Part shown: positions 16,854 to 25,976 of the stretch, piece after piece
Numbering within the stretch: position 1 is the first letter of the stretch
Layout of the letters: the number at the start of each line of letters is the position of its first letter
From: Aureispira sp. CCB-E
GTDB lineage: Bacteria; Bacteroidota; Bacteroidia; Chitinophagales; Saprospiraceae
Reading direction: 5' to 3'
DNA: 64,000 nucleotides
Assembly (NCBI RefSeq): GCF_031326345.1
Contig: NZ_CP133671.1
Coordinates: 806,001-870,000, forward strand
Made by a program: the position numbers and the translations under genes
Notes under the pieces: model-generated
The model's database searches: none
Told to the model about the DNA's origin: nothing
The model's input: only the letters and a program-made list of their open reading frames with translations

Positions 16854-18998
16854 TTACAAATTGTTTAGAACAAAGTTGGTCATTTTATTATATAGGTGCG
16901 ATCTAGTGTACCCACCATAAATGCCATGATTTTTATTGGGATAGTAAGCCTCTTCAAAAGGAATATTCTTGTTGATCAAAGCCCTTGCCATTTCAGCTGC
17001 GTTTTGAAAATGCACGTTATCATCAGCCATTCCATGTACTAAGAGATATTTGCCTCGGATCTGTCCTGCAAAATTGATGGGAGAGTTATCTTCGTATCCC
17101 TTATCGTTTTCGCTAGGGGTACGCATAAAACGTTCGGTATAGATGGTATCGTACCATTTCCAGTTGATAACAGGAGCTACAGCAATTGCCATTTTGAAAA
17201 CATCAGCTCCTTTGGCTAGGCAAGAGGTGGATAAATAACCACCAAAACTCCATCCAAATATTCCAATTCTATTAGGATCGACATAGGATTGATTGGCGAA
17301 AAATTTAGCGACTTCAATTTGATCTTTTGTCTCTAGTCCACCCAAGTTCATATAAGTAGATTTACGAAATGCTTCTCCACGAGCATCTGTCCCTCTATTA
17401 TCAACCGAAACAACGATGTACCCTTGTTGAGCCAACATTTGAAACCACATATAGTTTTGACCGCCCCATTCGTCCATGACCGTTTGGCGACCAGGCCCTC
17501 CGTATACATACATAAAGACAGGATATTTTTTGTTTGGATCAAAATTAGCAGGCTTAATCATCCAACCATGCAGCACCACTGAATCGGTGTTGGTATATTC
17601 AAAGAAGCTATGTTTGCCCATGTTATACTCCTTTAGTTGCTTGTTCAGATATTGATTATCTTCTATGGTACGAACAAGTTGGTTGTTTTTAGTTTCATAA
17701 ACTTTATAAGTAGGGGGAGTCGTTGCATTAGAATACGTATTGACATAGTAATCAAACGTACTGCTAAATTGTGCCTTATTAACTCCTTTTTCTGTATGTA
17801 AAGCTTTCATTTTGCCACCTGACAGTGCTGTGCTATAAACCCCTCTATTCATAGCGCTTTCTGCTGCTGCTTGAAAGAATAGTTCTTTGGTGGTCTTGTT
17901 AATACCATAAAAGCGAATGACGTCAAATTCACCTTTGGTTAATTGGCGTATTTTTTTGCCCTTCATATTGTAAAGGTAGATGTGGTTGAAGCCATCGTCA
18001 TCGCTCGTCCAAATAAACTCATTATTATCTAAAAAAGTCAAATTATCATGTACATCAATAAAGTACTTGTTTTCCTCGTGTAGCAAAACTTTTGTCTTGC
18101 CTGTTTTAGGATTGGCGATTAATAAGGTCAAATCATTTTGGTGGCGATTGAGGCGAGTCACACAAAGTTGATTGTCATCAATCCACTTAATACGAGGGAT
18201 GTATTGATCTTTCTCTCCTTTTACTTGTACTTTTGTTGTTTTCTTTGTTGCCAAGTCATAAATATGAACCGTTACATCCGAGTTTTTTTCTCCTGCTTTG
18301 GGATATTTGAAGGTATTATAAATAGGATATAACTCATTGTTATAAGATGTATAAGTAAACTCCTTAACGTCTGTTTCATCAAAACGTAAAAAGGCAATTT
18401 TAGTACCTTCAGGAGACCATACAAAAGCACTAGACATTGCAAATTCCTCTTCGTACACCCAATCTGTTGCGCCATTGATAATCTTATTTTGCGCTCCATC
18501 TGTTGTAATTTGAACTTCCTTAGAGGCGTTCACTTCTTTGTAAAATAGGTTATTGCCACGAACGAAAGCAATTTTGTTTCCTTTAGCATCCAATGTTGCA
18601 TAACGTTGTTTGCCTTCTTTAGAAACAGGGGTTAATTTTTCTGCTTTTCGATCCCAAACATAAAAATTAGCTTTAGAGGAACGGCGATAAATTTGCTCTC
18701 TATCTGTTTCTAAAACAATTTTATTCTCATCAGCACTAAAAGTATAGCTAGAAAAGTTGATGTCCTTGGCACTATAAATGACTTGTGTTTGTTCGCCAGA
18801 AGTCAAGTCATATTGGATAATTTCGCTGCTCTTTTGAACCGAATAATGTTTACCATCATTCATGAAATTAAATCCAGGAACCATTTTAGGGTAAAACTTA
18901 TAGTCTTCCCAGATTTGAGGAATAGTAATATCTTTTAATTGCGCAGTTGCTGTATAACAAATGCTTAAAAAGGCAAGGATGAAAAAACTATTTTTCAT
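16854..18998 (-). CDS. Dipeptidyl peptidase IV (S9 family)
   Basis: An exported serine peptidase that removes X-Pro or X-Ala dipeptides from peptide N-termini. The signal peptide ends ATAQ near residue 20. The beta-propeller spans about 45-475 and carries the substrate-binding Glu motif WVYEEEF (E183-E185). The alpha/beta hydrolase domain has the triad S584 in GWSFGGY, D660 in MADDNVHF and H691 in NKNHG. At 714 residues it is the normal length. It probably feeds dipeptides to uptake systems such as the POT transporter at 25977-27527, though the genes are not linked. A TATATTTG box lies at 19080-19073. Confidence 0.95.
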   Translation of the reverse strand: MKNSFFILAFLSICYTATAQLKDITIPQIWEDYKFYPKMVPGFNFMNDGKHYSVQKSSEIIQYDLTSGEQTQVIYSAKDINFSSYTFSADENKIVLETDREQIYRRSSKANFYVWDRKAEKLTPVSKEGKQRYATLDAKGNKIAFVRGNNLFYKEVNASKEVQITTDGAQNKIINGATDWVYEEEFAMSSAFVWSPEGTKIAFLRFDETDVKEFTYTSYNNELYPIYNTFKYPKAGEKNSDVTVHIYDLATKKTTKVQVKGEKDQYIPRIKWIDDNQLCVTRLNRHQNDLTLLIANPKTGKTKVLLHEENKYFIDVHDNLTFLDNNEFIWTSDDDGFNHIYLYNMKGKKIRQLTKGEFDVIRFYGINKTTKELFFQAAAESAMNRGVYSTALSGGKMKALHTEKGVNKAQFSSTFDYYVNTYSNATTPPTYKVYETKNNQLVRTIEDNQYLNKQLKEYNMGKHSFFEYTNTDSVVLHGWMIKPANFDPNKKYPVFMYVYGGPGRQTVMDEWGGQNYMWFQMLAQQGYIVVSVDNRGTDARGEAFRKSTYMNLGGLETKDQIEVAKFFANQSYVDPNRIGIFGWSFGGYLSTSCLAKGADVFKMAIAVAPVINWKWYDTIYTERFMRTPSENDKGYEDNSPINFAGQIRGKYLLVHGMADDNVHFQNAAEMARALINKNIPFEEAYYPNKNHGIYGGYTRSHLYNKMTNFVLNNL

Positions 18999-19334
18999 GG
19001 TGTTATTTTTCTTGTTGAAATAAATGAATGGGCTATGAAATTTTGAGATTTCTTATAACGCATTGTATTGATCAAATATACAAACTAAATACCAGATTTG
19101 AATTCAATTTCTACTAAAGTGTACAATTGATAGATGCGTGTATTAAAGCGACTGAATACTTATAGGGGAATCAACGAAAGTGCTTAAGGATTGAGAGAAG
19201 GAACCAAGAGAAAGTGCACAAGGAGTTATTACCAAACCAAGCACACTCAGTCGGTACAGTATAAGTTCATACGATCTTATCAAAAAAAGATAACTTGGTT
19301 TGCAAGACAATAACCTATTTTACAGCTCTTGAAG
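18999..19334. other. Intergenic gap upstream of the DPP-IV gene
   Basis: It holds the minus-strand TATATTTG box at 19080-19073, with a TTG about 24 nt further up (long spacing). The rest shows no gene. Confidence 0.35.
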
Positions 19335-20399
19335 CTATAACTTTTTATAACTAATTTTTCCTGTAATTCTTTTAGGTTTGGGCTTTCCTAGCATCAATGT
19401 CATGTGCAATCGCAAAATCTTGCCCATAGAGTTCATTCTTGAAAATTTATTGGTATTGTGATAAAGGTTTAAATCTTTGATGAGGGAACGACGCTTTTCT
19501 TTAGTGGATAAGGTGTCTTTGGACATACTATTGAGCAAGCGCTTGATTCGTTTTTGTGCGACTTGATACCTTTTTTTCATCAAAGTACGCTCTTCGTGTT
19601 TGTATTGGTTAACGGTTGTAGGATGCAGTGCCTCCATACAGAATTTAACGATTTTATAGTTTTCTTTATAAAATTGTGGCAAATAATGATTCTTGCGTCC
19701 TTCATAACAAACTTGATCAAAATCAATGGCACGAACCCTGTACTGTTCCTTGTCAAAGTCAGGTGTTACATCAACCACATAATTATAAGAACGCATATCA
19801 CCCAATAACATGACAAAACATCGCTCGTTAAATTTCACAAACTCCTTAGCAGCATATCCCTTTAAAAAAGAAGGCGTTTCTATATAGTAATCCAGAAAAG
19901 AATCACCAGGAATTCCAGGAATGTGTTCTTCAACCAAGGTGTTTTTGTCGACAATAAAATCTAAACGATTGGGACTCAGAATATGCTCTAACTCCAGACC
20001 ATATACTCGTGATGCATCTGCCTTCTTGATATAGAAGTAATCGTGGTTGTCGTTTAACGTATTTACGATACGAATTCGGAATGGTTTTGAATTTCCAAAC
20101 AGACAGTAATCAATTCGGCTGACTCGAAGATGTTCGATTACAGACATATTTCCATCTGTTTTGAGCTTTCCATAAATATAGGTTAAAGCTGCTTCGATTT
20201 CATCTTGAAAGGTAGGGTGGTACAACACGGATTCCCAAAGGGTGTCGTTTCCTTTGTTATCGTAGATAGCAGCCGACTCAAACCAATTGGTTAAATCATT
20301 ATAAGAAATAGGTAAATCAGTCGCTCGATCATAATCTTCTAAGTATTTTCGTAGATTTTCAGAAATAGGAAAACTAGGTTTCTTTTTAGAGATATGCAT
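19335..20399 (-). CDS. Kinase-fold-like protein, unknown
   Basis: A 354-residue cytoplasmic protein with no signal or membrane segment. Features in order suggest a protein-kinase-like or aminoglycoside-phosphotransferase-like fold: a strand with FYIKK (Lys 125/126), a Glu in the following helix (GLELEHIL), a hinge-like LVEEHIPGIPGDSF, then LLGDMRSYNYVVD (D201 and N206 spaced like the catalytic loop) and RAIDFDQ (D226/D228, like a DFG segment). The C-terminal 100 residues are basic and helical. The substrate is unknown. TATCTTTG at 20476-20469 may be its -7 box. The fold is inference from motif order. Confidence 0.55.
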   Translation of the reverse strand: MHISKKKPSFPISENLRKYLEDYDRATDLPISYNDLTNWFESAAIYDNKGNDTLWESVLYHPTFQDEIEAALTYIYGKLKTDGNMSVIEHLRVSRIDYCLFGNSKPFRIRIVNTLNDNHDYFYIKKADASRVYGLELEHILSPNRLDFIVDKNTLVEEHIPGIPGDSFLDYYIETPSFLKGYAAKEFVKFNERCFVMLLGDMRSYNYVVDVTPDFDKEQYRVRAIDFDQVCYEGRKNHYLPQFYKENYKIVKFCMEALHPTTVNQYKHEERTLMKKRYQVAQKRIKRLLNSMSKDTLSTKEKRRSLIKDLNLYHNTNKFSRMNSMGKILRLHMTLMLGKPKPKRITGKISYKKL

Positions 20400-20644
20400 A
20401 GAACGTAAGAATGGTTTTTGATGGTTGGATAGCGTATTTTTCGAATACTAATCCGATAATAAATGTTACAAAGATAAAGGAAAGCGGTAGGAAATCGTAA
20501 TAAATTTTATCGTTTTTGGGTTAAGTGCTTGATTGTTTGGTTCAATAACTACGAAATATTTCAAGAAAAAATGCTTCAGAATATTCTGATAAAAGAACTA
20601 ATAAGCAGGAAATGCCAGTGGCTTTTCGTTCGTTTTAGAGCAAA

Positions 20645-20677
20645 CAAAAGGCTGCCTGACTTATTTTCAGACAGCCT
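20645..20677 (-). terminator. tpx terminator
   Basis: GGCTGCCTGA (20650-20659) pairs with TCAGACAGCC (20667-20676) with one mismatch, followed by TTTTG on the minus strand. Confidence 0.7.
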
Positions 20678-20742
20678 CCCAAATTTAGTAGCTTTTGTTA
20701 ATTTTTCTTTTGCATCTTGCTTCGAAAAGCATATGAATGTGG

Positions 20743-21240
20743 CTACAAAGCAGCTAAAGCAGCCTCGTAGTTAGGTTCTTGAACAATGTCTGGTACCAAC
20801 TCTGTATACGTAACAGTTCCTTCTTCATCCAACACGATAACTACTCTTGCAGATAAATCGTGTAAAGGTCCATCTGTCATCAATAGACCATAATCTTTAG
20901 AAAAAGAACCAGTCGCATAATCAGATAAGTTGATTACATTTTCAATTCCTTCTGCTCCACAAAAACGATTTTGAGCAAATGGTAAATCTCTTGAAATACA
21001 CAATACTTTAGTGTTTTCTAGACCTGCTGCTTTCTCATTGAATTTTTTAACAGACATTGCACAAATTCCTGTATCTACACTAGGGAAAATGTTTAAAACA
21101 ACTTTGGAGCCTTTAAAATCAGCTAAAGTAGCCTTAGCTAAATCTCCTTTTACTAGATTAAAATCTGGAGCTTTCGTACCTACAGAAGGAATCTCGCCAG
21201 AAGTTTGAACAGGATCCCCTTTAAATGTAATTGTTGCCAT
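20743..21240 (-). CDS. tpx: Thiol peroxidase Tpx
   Basis: An atypical two-cysteine peroxiredoxin that reduces hydroperoxides using thioredoxin. Peroxidatic C60 lies in VDTGICAMSVKKFN, and resolving C94 in FAQNRFCG, the spacing typical of Tpx. The N-terminal start is typical of the family: MATITFKGDPVQTSG, then APDFNL. At 165 residues it is full length. It is a single gene, with no linked thioredoxin or redox regulator. Confidence 0.96.
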   Translation of the reverse strand: MATITFKGDPVQTSGEIPSVGTKAPDFNLVKGDLAKATLADFKGSKVVLNIFPSVDTGICAMSVKKFNEKAAGLENTKVLCISRDLPFAQNRFCGAEGIENVINLSDYATGSFSKDYGLLMTDGPLHDLSARVVIVLDEEGTVTYTELVPDIVQEPNYEAALAAL

Positions 21241-21453
21241 TGGTTTATTTTTATAGTTATTATGTTTAATTGATAGTATTAGAATGGTAAATTAAACAAC
21301 TCTTGTTTTGTGTTTGTGTCTATCTAACAGAAATAAAAGTAAATAGTTTTTTAGAATTTTAATAACAATAGGACTTCAAAACATTAGCCTGCTCAAATCA
21401 TACCATAGCAGTATAATCCTTAGGCGGACTATTATCAAACCAGAACGGTTGTT

Positions 21454-22053
21454 TTATTGATCTTTCCACCGCCATAGATATAGACAAGCCGTTGTGCGAT
21501 AAGGGCTCCATGGTGCTGCGATCTCTTTCATTTTGGTAATAAGTGCTTTGCCTGTTTCTTCTATACCATACAACTCTTGCATAGCTTGTTGAATCCCTAA
21601 GTCGGCAGTAGGAAGAACATCAGGGCGTTGCAATGTAAACATCAAAATCATTTGAACAGTCCAGACTCCAACTCCTTTAATTTGCGTTAAAAATGCAATA
21701 ATCTGTTCGTCAGAATAGGTACTCCAGTCAATTTTGTCTAGGTGATGTTGCTGGGCAAAGGTAGCAATATTATGCATATAGCCTGCTTTTTGTTTGGATA
21801 AGCCAACCGCTCGTAAATCGTCTACATTAGTAGTTATAATCAGAGTAGGATCAGGCGTTGTACTATCGAATAAATCGACAAAGCGTCTATAAATAGTTGC
21901 AGCAGCTTTTACAGAGAGTTGTTGTGAAATAATAGACCGCAATAGACTGCCATAAACGGTTGTTTCGGGCTTATGTTCGGGCAATTGAACGGTTTCAATT
22001 GCTTTTTTTAATAGAGGATCGTTGGATAAATGTTGAAGGATTTTTTTGTCCAT
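21454..22053 (-). CDS. DNA-3-methyladenine glycosylase, AlkA type
   Basis: A helix-hairpin-helix (HhH-GPD) base-excision enzyme that removes alkylated purines from DNA. The hairpin reads LTQIKGVGVWTVQM (about residues 122-135) and the catalytic Asp is D151 in LPTADLG. IISQQLSVKAA near residue 41 is another family signature. It has 199 residues and lacks the N-terminal TBP-like domain of E. coli AlkA, so it resembles the short bacterial and fungal-type members. It has no C-terminal iron-sulfur cysteines, which argues against an EndoIII or MutY type. Confidence 0.9.
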   Translation of the reverse strand: MDKKILQHLSNDPLLKKAIETVQLPEHKPETTVYGSLLRSIISQQLSVKAAATIYRRFVDLFDSTTPDPTLIITTNVDDLRAVGLSKQKAGYMHNIATFAQQHHLDKIDWSTYSDEQIIAFLTQIKGVGVWTVQMILMFTLQRPDVLPTADLGIQQAMQELYGIEETGKALITKMKEIAAPWSPYRTTACLYLWRWKDQ

Positions 22054-22129
22054 GTTAATTGGTGTGTTTGGTTTGGTTATGAACTAGTGATGGATGAATT
22101 ACCCAAGGTTAGTTATACAGTTGTTTAAC

Positions 22130-22505
22130 TCATTACTCCGTTGAAAAAACGCATTAGTTTAGCTGCGCTGCTACTTCGTGGTACTTCGTGAGCGCTACGC
22201 TTTTAGTTAGTTTTGTTGCCACTACGTGGTATTGCATAAGTACTTCGCAGTTGATTATTAGCAAGATATATTTCTGTTGGTCTTTATGTTAAAAGACTGA
22301 TAATTAAATTAGTGCAAGGTGGTTTTTATGTTTTTTGTAGAAAAACTAAAAAACTAAGCTTGCCGAGTAGGCTTGTGCTAGTAGCACAAAAGCCCAAGTT
22401 CATGACCAGAGGGAACTAGCCTTGCGCTCTCATGAGCGAACCGAGCATAGCGAGCTCACGACCGTAGGGAGTAACAAAGCGAATAATAATCAACGAAGTA
22501 TTATT
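22130..22505 (+). repeat. Interspersed repeat, composite copy 2
   Basis: Bounded by CATTACTCCGTTGAAAA and ATCAACGAAGTATTATT, inverted relative to each other. Between them lie a block with AGCTGCGCTGCTACTTCGTGG and GAGCGCTACGCTTTTAGTTAG, then a block from about 22258 (TAGCAAGATATA) to about 22360 (AAAAACTAAAAAACT) that aligns with the reverse complement of 29296-29381. A third block near 22370-22480 contains several short GC-richer dyads. An open frame at 22422-22775 crosses it but looks fortuitous. Confidence 0.7.
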
Positions 22506-22537
22506 AACTATCAAAAAGGACAGGATGCTAAGATGAA

Positions 22538-22577
22538 AAAAATCCAACAAAAAGTCATTGCTTTGTGTTGGATTTTT
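22538..22577 (-). terminator. Terminator after the small lipoprotein gene
   Basis: AAAAATCCAACA (22538-22549) pairs perfectly with TGTTGGATTTTT (22566-22577). It lies 16 bp beyond the stop codon of the small lipoprotein gene and supports that gene being real. Confidence 0.8.
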
Positions 22578-22593
22578 GAGACTCAATATCAAC

Positions 22594-22800
22594 TTAAAAC
22601 GGTTGATTGTTTTCTTTTTTGGCTAAAGCGTATATGTCTTGCGTTGTATTTTTATCAAAATCGACGGCACCAAGATTACGCTTACCATACCAACTTCCAT
22701 TTCCTCGACAACCCTTGCGTTTTTTGTACGGGCTACTTCCACAAGAAGCTAATGTGGATACTACTAGAACGATAACACAGAGTAGGGACAAATTTTTCAT
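22594..22800 (-). CDS. Small lipoprotein, unknown
   Basis: A 68-residue protein with a lipoprotein signal: MKNLSLLCVIVLVV, then lipobox LASC with C20 as the lipid-bearing residue. The mature part is basic (SSPYKKRKGCRGNGSWYGKRN) with one further Cys and ends in an acidic, polar tail. The signal peptide and the adjacent strong hairpin support a genuine gene despite its size. A plus-strand frame of 117 codons overlaps it, but that frame has no signal, no family look and crosses the terminator. The function is unknown. Confidence 0.65.
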   Translation of the reverse strand: MKNLSLLCVIVLVVSTLASCGSSPYKKRKGCRGNGSWYGKRNLGAVDFDKNTTQDIYALAKKENNQPF

Positions 22801-22952
22801 AATTTAAGTTTAAGTAGGATTATTTAAAATAACTCATTACTACTATAACGATAAAAAAATAAAAATGTAACCTAAAGTGTTATAAATTAGGTTTTTAATG
22901 CCTTATAAGTCTATGCAAGAAAGTGGCAGTTTTTTACTTGTAACAGTTTTAT

Positions 22953-24146
22953 TTATTGAGTTTGTTCCATGTCTTTTAGCGCTGCTTCCTTGACGGCTTT
23001 AGCTACCTTATAGGCGACGATTTCATCAAGCGCAGGAGGAATAATCATATCCTTGGATGGACTGGAAATGCTTTCCGCAATAGCATAAGCTGCAGCTAAT
23101 TTCATATTGGGCGTAATTTGCTTAGCACGGGCATCTAAAGCCCCTCTGAAAATCCCAGGAAAACCTAAAACATTATTAACTTGGTTGGGCAAATCACTAC
23201 GCCCTGTCCCAACAATAGCAGCGCCTCCTTTGTAGGCTTCTTCAGGCATAATTTCAGGAGTAGGGTTGGCTAATGCAAAAATAATAGCATCTTTTGCCAT
23301 TGTTTGTACATCCTCTTTGGTAAGTAAATTTCCCATACTCACACCAATAAAGACATCGGCGCCAACCAAAGCATCCTTCAAAGAGCCTTTTTTGTGATTT
23401 AGGTTGGTAAAACCTAAGGCTTGCTTTTTAGCATCATTTAAGTTGTCTCTGTCTTTATGGACAATCCCTTTGCTGTCGCAAATGATCATATCTTTAACAG
23501 GAATACACAGGCTATTGTCTGCTCCGTGGTCTACACAACGCAACAATTTAGCAATAGCAATACCTGCTGCCCCCGCACCATTAATAACAACCGACAAATC
23601 TTCCAAGCGTTTTCCAACTAGTTTAGCAGCATTGATTAAGGCTCCTAAAACGACGATTGCCGTTCCGTGTTGATCGTCATGAAATACAGGAATGCCTAAG
23701 TCTTGTAGGCGTTCTTCTACTTCAAAGCTTCTTGGTGCTGCGATGTCTTCTAAATTGACACCACCAAAAACAGGAGCAATACGGCGTACTGTTTCTACAA
23801 TTTCGTCTACATTTTGTGTATCTAGACAAATTGGGAAGGCGTTGATTCTTCCAAAACGACGAAATAGCATTGCTTTTCCTTCCATAACAGGAATAGAAGC
23901 TTCTGCCCCCAAGTTGCCGAGTCCTAAAACGGCAGACCCATCTGTGACGATTGCAACAGAGTTACTCTTCATGGTGTAATCCCAGACAGATTCTGGATTT
24001 TTTTGTATTTCTAGACATGGAGCTGCAACGCCAGGAGAATAAACTAATGAAAGGTGTTCTTGCGTACGCACGTCCATTTTGTTACGAATGCCAATTTTTC
24101 CTTTCAAGTAACGATGCAAATGAAGAGATTCTTCGAAATAATCCAT
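22953..24146 (-). CDS. Malic enzyme, short form
   Basis: Oxidative decarboxylation of malate to pyruvate and CO2 with reduction of NAD or NADP. The N-terminal domain starts with LSLVYSPGVAAPCLEI and contains GLGNLGAEASIPVMEGKAMLF with the catalytic Lys, then FGGVNLEDIAAPRSF and VFHDDQHGTAIVVLGAL. The nucleotide-binding domain has VVINGAGAAGIAIAK. At 397 residues it has only the malic-enzyme part. The MaeB form of about 760 residues carries a phosphotransacetylase-like C-terminal domain, absent here with no sign of truncation. Cofactor preference cannot be read safely. Confidence 0.93.
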   Translation of the reverse strand: MDYFEESLHLHRYLKGKIGIRNKMDVRTQEHLSLVYSPGVAAPCLEIQKNPESVWDYTMKSNSVAIVTDGSAVLGLGNLGAEASIPVMEGKAMLFRRFGRINAFPICLDTQNVDEIVETVRRIAPVFGGVNLEDIAAPRSFEVEERLQDLGIPVFHDDQHGTAIVVLGALINAAKLVGKRLEDLSVVINGAGAAGIAIAKLLRCVDHGADNSLCIPVKDMIICDSKGIVHKDRDNLNDAKKQALGFTNLNHKKGSLKDALVGADVFIGVSMGNLLTKEDVQTMAKDAIIFALANPTPEIMPEEAYKGGAAIVGTGRSDLPNQVNNVLGFPGIFRGALDARAKQITPNMKLAAAYAIAESISSPSKDMIIPPALDEIVAYKVAKAVKEAALKDMEQTQ

Positions 24147-24466
24147 AATTGTAAGTAGTTTTTTTGGTTAAATTAACAGGTTTTGGTGCTTAGTATTTGA
24201 ACAAGAGCCTTTTATTATTGGTTGTAACTGTCATACTTGCGATTACAACCCTAGAGAGCTCTAACAAAGAAAATAAACTAAAAAGAAAAACATAGTTTAC
24301 TTTATATTTAACAAACGTAGATTAAAATGTCCAATTTGCAAAACAAAAAGTCATTATATCTCTTTTAAGAGTTTAAAAGCTTGGCTTTTTTTATAGATAT
24401 TGCATATTTTTATAATATATAAAAAAGTTTATTTCTATTTCCACCCAACCTAACAAAATAAGAACT
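24147..24466. other. Divergent intergenic gap, malic enzyme / OvoA-like
   Basis: It holds a well-formed minus-strand promoter (24312-24342). No equivalent was seen for the plus-strand gene at 24467; the last 60 bases before it are almost entirely A and T. Confidence 0.45.
24312..24342 (-). promoter_or_regulatory. Predicted malic enzyme gene promoter
   Basis: On the minus strand TTTG (24342-24339) is followed after 19 nt by TACGTTTG (24319-24312), matching both elements of the Bacteroidota consensus. The leader would be about 160 nt. Confidence 0.55.
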
Positions 24467-25813
24467 ATGATTACTCCAGTTACAAGCTTGCAAGAGCAGA
24501 ATATGCCCATTTTATTGAGTGCAGTTACCCAATCAGATGTACTGAGATATTTCCGTCACTCTTGGTCTATTTACGAATGGTTATTTAGCGCTATTCGATC
24601 TGACGAAACGTATTATGAAGCTCCAGACCCATTGCGGAATCCTTTGATCTTTTATTGGGGGCATACAGCCGCTTTTTACATTAATAAACTATTGATGGCA
24701 GGTTTGATTGATGAAGGTGTTGATGAAGCATATGAAGTTTTATTTGCCAAAGGAGTTGACCCTAATTTGCCAGAACACTTAGAAGTACATGACTTGTGGC
24801 CAACTCTAGAATCGGTGACTAAGTATAGAGCAAAAGTAAAAGAAGTGGTAGAAAATTGCATTCAATCCTATTCCTTTCCAACCACCATTACAGACCAAGA
24901 TCCTTTGTGGGCGTTGTTAATGGGAATAGAACACGATAGAATTCATTTTGAGACATCCTCGGTTTTGATTCGGCAATTGCCTATCAGCAAGGTACAGCGC
25001 CCAATCAACTGGACCTATGCTCCAAGTCAAGGAAAGAGTCCCATCAATTCTATGATTCAGGTAGAGGCTACCAAGGTAGTTATAGGGAAACAACAAGAGG
25101 AATCTATTTTTGGGTGGGATAATGAATACGGGCAACTTGTGCAAGAGGTTGCTTCTTTTGAAGCCAGTAAAAATTTAATTACCAATGAAGATTATTTAGA
25201 ATTTTATAATAGTGGAGCTTATCATGAGGCGGCATATTGGACAGCAGAGGGTTGGGCTTGGAAAGAACGGACGGCTACTAAGCATCCGAAATTTTGGGTT
25301 GCTTCAGTAGATGGCTTTGAATATAGAGCTATGTTTGATGTTTTGCCGATGCCTTTAGATTATCCTGTTGAAGTCAATGCTCACGAAGCTTGGGCGTATT
25401 GTAAGTGGAAAGGCAATGGATATCGATTAATGACAGAAGCAGAGTTTCATGCCATAACTCAGAATGAAATGCAAACAACCGACTGTGCTTTTGAGACTTG
25501 TTATAATATCAATCTAAAATATGGCTCTCCTAATCCTGTGGGAAGCTTAAAAACAGGACAAACTTCGCTAGGATTTAACGATGTATTTGGAAATGTTTGG
25601 GATTGGCTACAAGATGATTTTTATCCCTTACCTAGTTTTAAAACTCATTATTTATACGAGGACTTTTCGGCTCCTTATTTTGACGATCAGCACAGTATGC
25701 TACTAGGAGGAGCTTGGGCAACAACAGGAACAGGTGCTTCTAAGTACTATCGCTTGTGGTTTAGAAAGCATTTTTATCAACATGCTGGTTTTCGTATAGC
25801 TCGAAGTTTGTAA
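24467..25813 (+). CDS. 5-histidylcysteine sulfoxide synthase (OvoA-type, no methyltransferase)
   Basis: A non-haem iron enzyme that joins cysteine to histidine C5 with oxygen, the first step of ovothiol synthesis. The N-terminal DinB-like domain has DPLRNPLIFYWGHTAAF with H66, and the iron motif HxxxHxE as H156-D-R-I-H160-F-E162. The C-terminal domain is of the formylglycine-generating-enzyme type (FGNVWDWLQDDF, LLGGAWATTG, WFRKHFYQHAGFRIAR). Full OvoA has about 700 residues and ends in an SAM-dependent methyltransferase; this protein stops at 448 with a proper stop codon. EgtB of ergothioneine synthesis is the main alternative, but the DPLRNPLIFY block favours OvoA. Confidence 0.82.
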   Translation: MITPVTSLQEQNMPILLSAVTQSDVLRYFRHSWSIYEWLFSAIRSDETYYEAPDPLRNPLIFYWGHTAAFYINKLLMAGLIDEGVDEAYEVLFAKGVDPNLPEHLEVHDLWPTLESVTKYRAKVKEVVENCIQSYSFPTTITDQDPLWALLMGIEHDRIHFETSSVLIRQLPISKVQRPINWTYAPSQGKSPINSMIQVEATKVVIGKQQEESIFGWDNEYGQLVQEVASFEASKNLITNEDYLEFYNSGAYHEAAYWTAEGWAWKERTATKHPKFWVASVDGFEYRAMFDVLPMPLDYPVEVNAHEAWAYCKWKGNGYRLMTEAEFHAITQNEMQTTDCAFETCYNINLKYGSPNPVGSLKTGQTSLGFNDVFGNVWDWLQDDFYPLPSFKTHYLYEDFSAPYFDDQHSMLLGGAWATTGTGASKYYRLWFRKHFYQHAGFRIARSL

Positions 25814-25884
25814 TTTTGTATTTGCATCCACTTTTCTTGCGTTGAAAATGTCTAAAAAGAACGCTTATTTTTTCTAGATAAATA

Positions 25885-25932
25885 AAGAGGAAGCAGCTAT
25901 TCTACTAGGGTATAGAATAGCTAAGCTTCTTC
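25885..25932. terminator. Bidirectional terminator
   Basis: AGCTATTCTA (25895-25904) pairs with TAGAATAGCT (25913-25922), extended outward by GAAGC / GCTTC. It lies between the convergent OvoA-like and POT genes. Confidence 0.7.
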
Positions 25933-25976
25933 TTAACAATAGTTAGCAGCGTAGCTAGCTACTATCTTAAAGCAAA

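Noticed and set aside
22130-22505. Possible CRISPR array or attachment site in a repeat-rich gap
   Set aside because: There are no regularly spaced identical repeats with unique spacers, and no cas, integrase or tRNA gene nearby.
22422-22775. Open frame of 117 codons on the plus strand
   Set aside because: It crosses the repeat element and the terminator hairpin of the opposite-strand lipoprotein gene, has no family look, and its start is inside repeat sequence.
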